DNA from: Dipteris shenzhenensis
Lineage: Eukaryota; Polypodiophyta; Polypodiopsida; Gleicheniales
NCBI GenBank assembly: GCA_047967505.1
Contig: CM106538.1
Length of the DNA stretch: 64,000 nucleotides
Strand: one strand, 5' to 3'
This document shows positions 31,508 through 42,002 of this stretch, in pieces. The translations under genes and the position numbers were made by a program. Each line of letters opens with the position of its first letter. Position 1 is the first letter of the stretch. Below the pieces are notes generated by a model. The model did no database searches and was not told the origin of the DNA. It saw only the letters and a list, made by a program, of their open reading frames with translations.

Positions 31508-34008
31508 GGTGCAAACAATGTACTCAAAAATGTCCTGAAAAACTCTGTATGAATCAACTGCAAATACACAGAAGATGCCAAGTGGAATCTCTGTACCGTC
31601 GGTGAAGATAGAACTGCAGTATATAAAATCTGATCTGTGTTACAAGGCTTGTGGCAATGATGCCGGGAATAGCCAAGAGGCTTTACAAGGCTGAAAATGA
31701 TGTGCACAATGCCGTGAGATAGCCGAATAGGCTTTACAATGGTGGCATGTGTGTGTGAAATCAAGTGCTATTTGCCCACTGAATCAATCTGCAATGCCTC
31801 TGAACTCTGAAGTCTGCTCACTGAACTGATGAACGTAAGGTTTCAGGTAATGTAATGATGTGAAATCGGATGTGAGCGTATGGACTGACTCCGAGTAGGT
31901 ACTAGTCGGGAATTTTGGGCATGGCTTAGATTGGCAACTTGGGGAAATTCAAAGCGTCCCCTCTATGGCGATCTAGTCTACTCTGATCTAGATCTAAACC
32001 AACCGTCGATCGATGAAAGAGCAGCAAATAATTCCTTTTCTTTTGTTCTTTTTAAGTGCTGGGTCAGATGCGTCGATGTAGAGGCAAATGTGCATGAAGG
32101 AAGTGGTTTTGTCGGCGAGGCTCAAATGTGAGTGTAACTTGCGTCGAAATGTGCGCGTGATGTGACGAGCGCGTAGAGCACGAAAAAACGAGCGACTTTT
32201 TTTTTTAAAGCACCCTCAAATTCTTCCTGGATCAAGAGATATGACTTGATCTAGGTGGAGGGGCAAAAGGAGTGCAAATGGTGCTCAATGATGATGTGCC
32301 ACAGTGAGTCACATGCAGTGATGATGTGGCACTGTGCTTAGCAAGAGGTGTGCCAGTGAAGCTCTGTGCTGAGGTGGCAGGAGTGTGCACATGCAGTGTG
32401 GCACAGTGTGCCTGGCAAGGGACTGTGCCTGCAAAGGGTCAGTGCTGACTGGATTGCTGAGGTGGCAGTGCTGAGGTGGCACAGATGATGTCAGCAGGAT
32501 GACGTGGCAATGTTGACGTGGCACTGATGATGTGGCATAGGTGACATGGCTGATGACGTGGCAGGTGATGTGGCAGTCGGTGATGACGTGGCCTGATGAC
32601 ATGGATTGTTGACGTGTCAATGTTGATGTGGCAGTGTGGATAGGCTGATGACATGGCAATGGATAAGATAAGGTTGCCACGTGTCGATAGAAGGCCTACC
32701 GGAATATTTTGAGGTGCTGACGGAATCTTTAAGATTCCGTCATCTTCTCCGTCGTCGGTCGTTTGGAGGCGAGCTTCAAGAGACTCGTTGAGGAGCAGCA
32801 CGGGTAGCGAGGGAGCTCGCAGAGAAGGCGCAGTCCGTCGAGAGGGAGCCGAAGATGCACGTAGGAGGCTGTTGTGGAAGTCGTCTTTCGAGTAGCGTTA
32901 TGGTGTCGGTCGTTCGTTGACAAGGAGCATGGGCTGTTGATCAAAGCCGTGTAGAGTCGGCTCTGTAGTACATGATGCTGGGAGAATCCGGGAGTCTACT
33001 GAAGAGGCTGGAGCTAGCTGTGTCGTTGCTCGTTGCTGCGCCTTTGGAGACAGTAGGATGGGAGCTTAAGGCCTTTGAGCCTTTCATTAGCGAGGTTGGA
33101 GGCTCATTGATGGTCGTTACAACCTCCTTGACGTCTGGAGTCATTGAAGGCGAGGAGCTAGGGTGTTGGAGTAGTAGGAGTCGATGCAGAGCGGCTGTCG
33201 TTGGAGGCGACCTTGGCCTTGTTGGAGAAGGTGCTGGTCAAGAATGAGAGCCGCTATAGATGCGCTGCCCGAGACCAAGAGAACAAGCTTTGCCTGTGAG
33301 TCAATAATAGAGGACGATCACACTCCCTTGCCTTTGAAGATATCGTGGTTGATAGAGTTGTGGGAGTCGATGGGTAGCCGCCGTGTGAGGCGAGTGAGCA
33401 TCGATTGATGCGGAAGGAGGTGGCAGCAGGAGGTCGGCAAAGGCTTTGGAGCCTTCGGCTGTTGAGTCGCAGTGGATGCAGAAGCTCGTTGAGGAGGCTC
33501 AAGCTCCTAAGGATCGTTGATGGGCTTGCTTGAGCAGAGACCGTGAAGGAGCGTTTGTTGTAGACGCTGCTGGCTATGGAGAGCCAGGAATCCGAGTAGG
33601 TGGGCTGAGCCTTTGGAGCCTTGGCTAACTCAGACTCTCTGTCATAAGCATATCTCTCTCACGAAGAGCTCTCACAAACTCTCAATAGTCTCTGAAATCT
33701 CTCTTTTCTCTCAAATGAACTCTCCCTATATCCGAGCTTTGTAAGCTCTCTCACTCTTCTCTCAATAATGAAAACATAAGCTCTCAATCAGAATTCTTTC
33801 AAGAAATGAAGGAGCATATCTCTCTCAGTTAAGGGAAGAATACCTCGCAAGTAAAGCACTCTCTTTGTCACAATGGAAATCTCTCAAGAACAATGACGGA
33901 AATTTCTTTCAATGGACGGAAATTCTCTCAACGGAAGTGAAGGGAAAAATCTCACAATCACTCAAGAGAACTCTCAAGAATCACAATGCCTCAGCGGAAG
34001 GCAAGGAA
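31508..34008 (-). other. Copia-2 leader, non-coding
   Basis: Two and a half kilobases between primer-binding site and gag without a convincing protein. It holds a degenerate GACGTGGCA-type repeat array at 32,290-32,690, G/A-rich sequence at 33,000-33,600 and CTCTCA-rich sequence at 33,640-34,000. Its length is exceptional for a copia leader and it may include older inserted material. Confidence 0.55.
32290..32690. repeat. Degenerate GACGTGGCA minisatellite
   Basis: The word GACGTGGCA/C occurs at about 32,500, 32,516, 32,555 and 32,585, and GACGTGTC at 32,611. Variants are GATGTGGCA (32,323, 32,529, 32,567, 32,625), GACATGG (32,542, 32,599, 32,650) and GAGGTGGCA (32,371, 32,459, 32,473). The full word contains the ACGT core bound by plant bZIP factors. 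Confidence 0.85.
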
Positions 34009-34020
34009 GCTCTGATACTA
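34009..34020 (-). other. Primer-binding site of copia-2 (Met-tRNA, one mismatch)
   Basis: The minus strand reads TAGTATCAGAGC directly after the LTR CA end; the standard is TGGTATCAGAGC. Confidence 0.8.
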
Positions 34021-34280
34021 TGACAAAATATGAAGAGGGGAGAGGAGAAGAGTGGAGATGAGGAGAGAGGGCACAGCTAGAGAGCACACCACAAATGATG
34101 ACTAACTGTACACTAGATTTAGTTGAAAAAATAGAATATATACAAACCCTTTTAGGGTTAGGGTTAGGGGATCTAACCCTTTGCTTTATAGCACTCTATA
34201 AGGTTAGTGCTATGCACATATGATCACGTGATGGTGCTATGCACACATGATCACATGATGTTGAGCGTGAACTCTCAACA
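34021..34280 (-). repeat. 5' LTR of copia-2, about 260 bp, with telomere-like motif
   Basis: On the minus strand it runs from TGTTGAGAGTTCACG to CATATTTTGTCA, with TG...CA ends beside the primer-binding site. It has a TATAAA-like box (about 34,180-34,200) and a run TTTAGGGTTAGGGTTAGGGG on the plus strand (about 34,150-34,172). The outer boundary is placed at TGTTGAG by similarity to common LTR starts and is less sure than the inner one. Confidence 0.65.
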
Positions 34281-34590
34281 CACTTGAGATATCATCACCT
34301 CTTAATACAAGACCATTCTTACTATTTGTAGAACACTTGAGATATCATCACTCCTTCCCTTCAGCCACTAAGAGGTACCTAATACTTTTGTAGAACACTT
34401 GAACCATTCTTACTATTTGTAGAACACTTGAGATATCATCACCTTTTAATACAAAACCATTCTTACCGTTTGTATAACACTTGAGATATCATCACCTCTT
34501 AATATAAGACCATTCTTAGTATTTATAGATCACTTTAGATATTATCACCTCTTAATACAAGACCATTCTTACTATTTGAGAGATTAATGG
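34281..34590. repeat. Tandem satellite, about 53-bp unit
   Basis: CACTTGAGATATCATCACC recurs at 34,281, 34,334, 34,435, 34,478 and 34,531 (variants), each usually followed by AATACAAGACCATTCTTACT. Spacings are 53, 43 and 53 bases, with one block disrupted at 34,352-34,420. The LTR of copia-2 abuts it directly. Confidence 0.85.
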
Positions 34591-34630
34591 ATTAAAGGTT
34601 TGAAGCTCATAGGAGACGAAGGAAGAGAAA

Positions 34631-34794
34631 GTCAGTTTCAACATGAGGACAATAAAACTAATTGGAATATTTTGACTTATGTATTATACCTTTTTGAAGA
34701 CTATGAATTTAAGTCAGTTTCAACATTAGGATAATAAAACTAATTAGAATATTTTGACTTATGTATTATATATTTTTGAAGACTATGAATTTTA
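34631..34794. repeat. 82-bp tandem duplication, diverged
   Basis: GTCAGTTTCAACAT begins at 34,631 and 34,713; both copies end in GACTATGAATTT with a handful of mismatches. Confidence 0.9.
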
Positions 34795-36770
34795 ATGAGG
34801 AGAGGCATGCACACTACTTGGTAAATACACTAATACTACTACTAGCCTACGATTATTAAGCCTAGTAGCACCAGTGTGATTTTGAGCCTTGTATCAGCCT
34901 TTTGATAATTTTTTTTCATCGTTAGTGCAATAGAAATTATTCCTTCTATCAGAAGAATCTTGCCAAATTTATTCAAAGTGATGATTTTGTAGTCTACAGC
35001 CACTATCCTCTGACTCTCAAAAATATATTAAATGTGAGCACCCATTTATCTTGTTTGATCAACCCTAGACTATGATGCGATAGGACATTACTAGAACAAA
35101 AAAAATATGAATTGATATGGCGATGTTCGGTGTGAAATAACCAAATTAAGAATTTAATAAGAAAGAAAACAATTAGAATCAATAGGCTATTCAATGGCTC
35201 AAATCTGCACAGAAATTATTATGTTACTCCCAACTCTTATGCATTCCAGCTCCTCATGTTTGACAAGAATGCAAACAATAATGAAATCACATTATCTTTA
35301 GTTTCAAAGTAAGCAAAGCACCAAAAATAAATGCAAACGTATTGGATGAGGAATAAATAGGTATAGATATAGATAGACCTATATATATGCATTCATAGAT
35401 ATAATGATGATGATTAAAGTTGGACGGTCGTAATAATATTATGTGTACTATCATTGGGATTAGGACTACTATTGGTAATATTGTATGTAGTAGTAGGAGA
35501 ACTACCATTAAGGAACACTCAAATAAGGTGATAAAACTACCACTAGTAGTTTGGTAATTACCCCTAACATCTACAACAAATATTTGATGGGTAGCTAATA
35601 TTAGGTCAAAAGGCCCCAATTGTGCTATAATAATGAAAAGGGAGTGCTATAGCATCACCTAAGGGTCACTTTTTATCCATGAAAGAAACAAGTCGGTGCA
35701 ACCTAGGTCATACAGATCTAGGTCATGTGGAGTGGTTCGCGTCTCTTTCCTTGACAAAAAAGTTACACTACCTTTGATAGTAACTACAAAGATTGCTGCC
35801 ATAGTGCCGTAGAGTAGCCCCTAGGTTGCACCATCATCCTTTTTTGCTTTTGAGCCATTAAGTTTGATCCACTGATTTCATGTAGAATTATTCTACTATA
35901 TGTTCACATGTCCTTAATAGGATCTGGATATAATCCCTTCCATTGTAAGTACTTTTACTTTAAGTTTCACATATCCTTAACAAACCACTAGGCTTCAACA
36001 CAAATTCATTCTTATGTTTCAAGCCTCAAACTCAAATACCCTTGTAAAAGGGATAATGTATTAAAGCTACATTCAATCCATCAAATCTTTTGAATAACAG
36101 TTCTATTGAAAATTCATGTATCATCAATAGGATTTCATCCATTATATGTTTATTTGTCTTTAATAGTATGTCTAAAAATTCATGTATCTTCAATATTATT
36201 TCTCTCATGTGTTCCAATATCTTCAAAAGGATACCTTTATTTATGTCCAAACTTGAGCATTGATTTGTATTTATCAAACACAATTTCACTCCACCTATTC
36301 TTTAGAATGAAATTTTTTCGCCAAAAGTGGGCCAAATGTAAGGTCTTTCCACATATTCTTAAGAATGAAAATTTTGGCCTTACGTTGCCAAGTCTATGGA
36401 ATGAGGGTAAGGCCAAAGTCTCTAGTACGGTGCATTGGGTCTTGATTAATTCTTCTTTAGGCTTGAATATTTAATGCATTAACTTCACAACTATTATTTA
36501 TGCTTGAACTTGTAATGTATTAATTTCATGACTTAGGATTTTATGAAGTTATATCTAACATGTCCCAAATTTAATGGAAATTTTTCCTACATAACACAAC
36601 AAAGTATCATCATATCCCTTCCCAAAATCAATGCTACCTAGCAACTCTTCTGGCATTTTCACTGCCTTGCATTTGAGTTAGCTATGATGAAGAATGTTGC
36701 CTGCCTTTGGATCCTCTTAGAGTTACCGTTAGCATGATCTAATTTCATGTATCCCAAAACTTGAGACTTG
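34795..36770. other. AT-rich DNA, no gene seen
   Basis: About 2 kb of AT-rich sequence without recognisable coding potential. The only structure noticed is a loose repetition of AATTCATGTATC-like words at 36,105-36,200. Confidence 0.55.
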
Positions 36771-37257
36771 GAGATTCCCATATCATACCAGCGGTAGCTA
36801 TCTTGTCCACTCTTAATGCTAGTAAGAGCTAGGCCCCATAGACCTGTAAAAGAAGTCTTTTTGGAGGTTCAATTTTTTCCCTCCGTATTCTGTAGGCCCC
36901 ATGATGAAATAGGATATATTCATCACCCTACATTTAATGCAAGAATTGACACAACTTTTTTGGACCTGACTATGTAGTTTACATCCCAAAATTGGTGCTA
37001 AAATTGCAGACTGGGAGATTCCCATATCACACCAACGGTAGCTGTCTTGTCCACTCTCAACACTAGTAAGAGCCGGTCTCCATAGACCGGTATAAGAAGT
37101 CTTTTTGGAGGTTCAATTTTTTGCCTCCGTCTTCTCCGGCCCCATGACGGAATATGATATATTCACCACCCTACATTTAATGCAAGAATTGACAACTTTT
37201 TTTGGACATGACTATGCAGCTTACATCCCAAAATTGGTGCTAAAATTGCATACCAGG
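36771..37257. repeat. 244-bp tandem duplication, diverged
   Basis: GAGATTCCCATATCA starts at 36,771 and 37,015; both copies run through TTTTTGGAGGTTCAATTTTTT and CATTTAATGCAAGAATTGAC to AAATTGCA. Roughly 85-90% identical by eye. It adjoins the palindrome array. Confidence 0.9.
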
Positions 37258-37659
37258 CATCTCCATTTGTCGGGGGGTATCCCTAGCGACCCCTTGGACT
37301 TGCTCTATTTGTCTAGTTGTGTCTGTCCACAAAAATCGGAGTGGGGCCTATTTTCCCCATCTAGTAAAACTATATGCATCAATATGTATATATGTATGTA
37401 TGTATTTATGCATGCATGCATGCATCCATGCATGTATGTACACACACACACATATGTATGTATGTATGTATGTATGTGTACTAAAACTACTAAAACTATA
37501 TGCATTAAATAATGTTGTTGATCAATTTTTGGCATACCCCACCAAAATCAAGACCCCCATTGCAAAGAAAGGTAAGGAACACAAGTGCTTGTTCTTATGC
37601 TCATGAGACAACAAAATGCATGACATAGGCAACCAATGGGGTCTTACTTTTGATGTTTA

Positions 37660-37702
37660 TATGTATGTATGTATATATATATGTATGTACATACATACAT
37701 AC

Positions 37703-37785
<83 letters not shown>

Positions 37786-37860
37786 TGTATGTATGTATGT
37801 ATGTATGTATGTATGTATATATATATATGTATATGTATATGTTGATGCATATATGTATAT
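37660..37860. repeat. GTAT / GT / TA microsatellite
   Basis: About 200 bases of ATGTATGTATG, a GTGTGTG run and TATATA; also inverted ATACATAC blocks. Similar tracts lie at 37,385-37,480, 38,440-38,560 and 39,285-39,404. Confidence 0.97.
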
Positions 37861-37875
37861 ATTGATGCATACAAT

Positions 37876-38281
37876 TTTGATATATGGAGAAAATGGACAT
37901 GAAAACCATCTAAATTGGTTCTTGTCGTTCGATTTGATATATGACATGATCCTATTTGGATTTGTAAGTCCAAAGATATGGGGTCCTACTTTTAGGGCCT
38001 GAATGCCTAAAATAGGCAGCGCGTTAACGCGCTACCTATTTCATGTATTTAGGCCTCAAAAGTAGGACCCCATTGGCAACACAATGGGGTCCTAGTTTTG
38101 AGGCCTAAATGCATGAAATAGACAGCGCGTTAACGCGCTGCCTATTTTACGCATTCAGGCCCTAAAAGTAGTACCCCGTATCTTTGGACTTGCATATCCA
38201 AATGGGGTCATGTCATGTATCAAATCGAACGGCAAGATCCAATTTAGATGGTTTTCATGTTCATTTTCTCCATCGACTAAA
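37876..38281. repeat. Long palindrome 1 (about 200-bp arms)
   Basis: The arms meet around the 6-base spacer GCAACA at 38,076-38,081; the innermost 25 bases match with one mismatch (38,051-38,075 against 38,082-38,106). The arms extend outward through CCAAAGATA..GGGGT and GATTTGATATATGACATG to GGAGAAAATG. Each arm contains a perfect 16-bp self-palindrome AGCGCGTTAACGCGCT (38,018-38,033 and 38,124-38,139). Confidence 0.92.
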
Positions 38282-38481
38282 TCTATATTCATCAAATAAT
38301 GTTGTTGATCAATTTTTGGCATACCCCCCCAAAATCAAGACCCCCATTGCAAAGAACAGGTAAAGAACGCAAGTGCTTGTTCTTATGCTCATGAGACAAC
38401 AAAATGCATGACATGGGAAACCAATGGGGTCTTACTTTTAATGTATGTATGTATGTATGTATGTATATATATGCATGTACA

Positions 38482-38517
<36 letters not shown>

Positions 38518-38649
38518 TATGTATATGTATGTATGTATTTATGTATATGTTGATGCATATATGTACATATTGATGCATACAATTTTGATATATGGAGAAA
38601 ATGGACATGAAAATCATCTAAATTGGCTCTTGCTGTTTGATTTGATATA

Positions 38650-38795
38650 TGACATGACCCCATTTGGATTTGTAAGTCCAAAGATACGGGGTCCTACTTT
38701 TAGGGCTTAACGCGCTGCCTATTTTAGGCATTCAGACCCTAAAAGTAGCACCCCGTATCTTTGGACTTGCATATCCAAATGGGGTCATGTCATAT
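38650..38795. repeat. Shortened palindrome (deleted core)
   Basis: GACATGACCCCATTTGGA is answered by TCCAAATGGGGTCATGTC about 130 bases later. The interior is truncated: only half of the GCGCGTTAACGCGC motif remains (TTAACGCGCT at about 38,707), so one arm was partly deleted. Confidence 0.85.
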
Positions 38796-38804
38796 ATCAA
38801 ATCG

Positions 38805-39120
38805 AGTTTGTAAGTCCAAAGATACGGGGTGCTACTTTTAGGGTCTGAATGCCTCAAATAGGCAGCGCGTTAACGCGCTACCTATTTCATGCATTTAGGC
38901 CTCAAAAGTAGGACCCCATTGGCAACACAATGGGGTCCTACTTTTGAGGCCTAAATGCATGAAATAGGTAGCGCGTTAACGCACTGCCTATTTGAGGCAT
39001 TCAGACCCTAAAAGTAGCACCCCGTATCTTTGGACTTGCATATCCGAATGGGGTCATGTCATATATCAAATCGAATGGCAAGATCCAATTTAGATGGTTT
39101 TCATGTCTATTTTCTCCATC
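38805..39120. repeat. Long palindrome 2
   Basis: The same architecture, centred on GCAACA at 38,922-38,927. It has a perfect AGCGCGTTAACGCGCT at 38,864-38,879 and a copy with one change at 38,970-38,985. The right arm extends further than the left. Confidence 0.9.
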
Positions 39121-39343
39121 AACTAAAACTATATTCATCAAATAATGTTGTTTATCAATTTTTGGCATACCCCCCAAAATCAAGACCCCCATTGCAAAGA
39201 AAGGTAAGGAACACAAGTGCTTGTTCTTATGTTCATGAGACAACAAAATGCATGAAATAGGCAACCAATGGGGTCCTAATTTTGCTGTATGTATGTAAGT
39301 ATGTATATATGTATGTATATACATACATCTATATCTATATGTG

Positions 39344-39396
<53 letters not shown>

Positions 39397-39401
39397 AGCT
39401 A

Positions 39402-40030
39402 ATACTCTGTGGCATATCAGGCAGCCCCTTTCATGGTGGCGAAAGAATCTCCGACTATTATGGAGGTGTAAAATGCCTTTGAAACAAAGACTTTTTCTTT
39501 GGAGATGCATGACCGGCACACTGTCAGTGGGAATCACACTTGCCAAATGTCACATTGCTTCACCCACTTGCTTACGGTGTCACGCTCTTTCAGAGACTGT
39601 CCCTCATTTGCTTTGGCATTGCCAGTCTACTCGGAACCTTCTGGGGAAAATTTCAAATCATCTTCGCCTCCGTTTCCCGAGTCACATATTTGGGAAACAT
39701 TTTTTGTTATTTGGCAGATTTAGGATGCCTTTATCTCAATACTCACTCTTTTTCTCATGGGTGAGATATTGGGCTCTTTGGACAATCTGGGAAGAGCATA
39801 ATCTGGCATACTTGGGCCGTCAGTTTCAAAAGTCATATGAATCTTTTAGAGCCTCATTGCGGCAATCTTTATATGATGCCTGCCATGAGGGTGATATACA
39901 TGCATCTTGCATTGAGCTTTTCTTTTTATGCTTCTGATCTGTGGAATACTCTCCATCTTGGAGACTTTCCCTCTTGTAAAGTTATGACAATATAAATACA
40001 ATGCACTGGATTTTACCCAAAAAAAAAAGT
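39402..40030 (+). pseudogene. LINE 3' end (zf-RVT region and poly-A), 5'-truncated
   Basis: The reading contains PLSWWRKNLRLLWRCKMPLK, FLWRCMTGTLSVG, the zinc-binding motif CLRCHALSETVPHLLWHC and a C-terminal tail to a stop at about 39,937. A 3' UTR and a poly-A of about ten bases ending at 40,028 follow. GTATGTAGC occurs immediately before (about 39,394) and again near 40,035, a likely target duplication inside the GT/GTAT microsatellite. It belongs to the same LINE type as the pieces at 40,031-44,150. Confidence 0.85.
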
Positions 40031-41960
40031 GTGTATGTATGTAGCATGGGAGTAGAGCCAGTAAATAATATGGACCAGCCGAGGACCAAATCCTAACTTA
40101 TGCATGGTCTGAGAGATAAAATCCCAATGGACAGTATCAAATGCTTTTGCAATGTCCACCTGCAGAATGAGAACATCTTGTTTGGAATATTTGGCATACT
40201 CAATTGCAAGCAAAGCATTGGAGATATTGTCAGTAATCTGCCTTCTGGGAACAAACCCATACTGCCTGGGATGAAGTCCTGCTTACAAAATAAATTGAAC
40301 CCTGAGGACGATCATTTTGGAAATGAGTTTGTAAATGACTGGCATAAGAGATATGGGCCGCCAATCAGCCACTGTCTCACACAACCTTTTTTTGGGGATC
40401 AATTTGACAAGGCCATGTTTCCAAGAAGGAGGAAGAGATCGTTCTGTCCAAGCATGATTGATCATAAGAAGAAGAGTGTTTTTAAGATCACCCCAAAATG
40501 CACGGAAGAATTCAACTGTCAATCCATCCCAGCCAGGAGAGCTACCTTTACGTAAATGACTCAAAGCATCATCCAGTTCATGAAGCATAAAGGGCTGCTC
40601 CAATGCATGAGCTTGTTCCCGAGACAGTATAGGCTGAACATGCACAAGAAATTGAGACCTGGCTGCATTCACTTGCATTGAATGATCAGGCTGAAGAGAA
40701 AAGAGATGCTGGAAATGACGAGAGCATTGTGATTCCAATTCTGATTTGGAAGTGGTCTAGGTGCCATCATCTTGCCTGATCCTGCAAATATCCTCCTTTC
40801 ACCTATCCGCGTGCAGGCTTTTAAAGAATGCTTTGGAGGAGTAGCCTTTATCCAGAAGGGGTTTCATGCGAGCTCGGATTTGCCATTTCTTTAATTTGCG
40901 AAGATCATTTTGATGGATGATATGAACAACATAAGCACAAGAGTCCTACTCAGAGGAGGTGAGCTGCCTATGAGAGCTGATTGCATCCATTTGTAGCTTG
41001 TGAGATTGAGCCCATTTCAGCATAAGCCTGAAGTTTCCCATGTAAGTCCATCCATAATCTTGAATGACAACCTGCAAACGATGAGCAAGACTCATCCGAG
41101 CAAAATCCATGTCCTCCTGAGCATGTAGGAGGAGGGGGCGGACAGCCACTCTCACCATGTTCTGAAATTGTTAATGAAGCAAATAAGCACTATTAACATG
41201 GAGGAGGCGACGACCAAAGAAAGGCATATCATCTGTCAATTGTGCTACAGATAATGTCAAGCATACTGGAAAGTGATCAGATAGCAAGAGGGAATGATCA
41301 ACCCGTAATGCACATGTAAAACTAGCATACTGCTAAGCATGCAACAGATACCATCTGTCAAGTCGAGCCCAGTAATGAGTAAGGGCATTGTGATGGTATG
41401 TATAACCCATATCTCTATCCCTTGTTGAGAGCCATAAATCTTCTGCATGCAAGAAAGAAAGCATATCCTCCCAATGTCAAAGCTCAGTGGGGATCATGTG
41501 AGAACGGTGAGTGGTATTATCTTGGATGGCAGGTGAATTATTGAAGTCTCCACACAAAAAGGCATTGGACAGCCATGGATATTGTTTGAGAGAGGCCCAC
41601 ATTAGAGCTCTTGTCGTAGAAGTTTGAGAGGCATAAATAGATGCTATTTCATAAAGATCAGCATTATAGGTGCATCTGATAACCATCCATCGACCCTGGG
41701 GGTCATTGTAAGTAACCACGGGCTGCATATCATGTTTCACCAGCATGCAGACCCCCGAAAAGTGCATTGTACCAGCATAAAAGATGTCATAACCAGCAAA
41801 GTGGCCTTGCTGGCCAGCCAAGAAGTGTTGGTTGTATTCCTGTAAAGAAATTACATCAGGGTGCATTCTATGTACATAGTGCCAAAAAAGTCTCCACTTA
41901 TTGACATTGCAGAGACCTTGAACATTGTATGTAATGCAAGTGATTGAAGTAGACATAGAA
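40031..41960 (-). pseudogene. LINE-4 ORF2, endonuclease and RT up to motif A
   Basis: From about 41,957: CITYNVQGLCN, VISLQEYNQ, IASIYASQT, FLCGDFNNSP, LLSDHFPVCL (complete endonuclease signature). Then, with several stops, comes the RT with LRKGSSPGWDGLTVEFFRAF, LVKLIPKK, ADWRPISLM, the GFVPRRQI region and LQVDIAKAFDTVHW. It ends at WLYSHATY beside the poly-A of the neighbouring LINE. The catalytic YADD part is found in the opposite orientation at 43,686-44,150. Stops near 41,479, 41,335, 40,948 and 40,285 disable it. Confidence 0.9.
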
Positions 41961-42002
41961 GGTATGTACAGCCGAGCCAAAAAGCATAGTAAAGATATAA
42001 GT

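Larger units (their letters stand above)
28488..34280 (-). mobile_element. Copia retrotransposon (copia-2), 3' truncated
   Basis: Minus-strand order: LTR (34,280-34,021), PBS (34,020-34,009), a long leader (34,008-31,508), gag, protease, integrase and the first part of RT, cut at about 28,488 where copia-1 begins in the opposite direction. The protease-integrase-RT order identifies Ty1/copia. The frame between gag and pol is broken by a 10-bp tandem duplication and the frame between integrase and RT by a 13-bp one. The 3' part of RT, RNase H and the 3' LTR are missing. The 2.5-kb leader is unusually long, so the LTR/PBS might belong to a different element. Confidence 0.85.
37258..39404. repeat. 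Array of about 0.8-kb units with palindromes and GTAT microsatellites
   Basis: The anchor AATAATGTTGTTGATCAATTTTTGG recurs (shortened here) at about 37,508, 38,296 and 39,141, giving periods of 788 and 845 bases. Each unit holds, in order, the anchor, CATACCCC..AAAATCAAGACCC, GCAAAGAA.GGTAAGGAAC, a GTAT/ATAC microsatellite, GATGCATA..ATATGGAGAAAA and a long palindrome. The third unit is interrupted in its microsatellite by LINE sequence. Confidence 0.88.

Noticed and set aside
34150-34172. Chromosome end or interstitial telomere
   Set aside because: Only about three repeat units, inside an LTR-like sequence with retrotransposon DNA on both sides.
37601-38002. Tyr/His/Ile-rich frames on both strands near 37.6-38 kb
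   Set aside because: They are translations of GTAT/GT microsatellites.
37640-39400. Possible CRISPR-like array, because short repeats alternate with other sequence
   Set aside because: Repeats are microsatellites and palindromes of irregular spacing in a eukaryotic, transposon-rich context; no cas-like genes.
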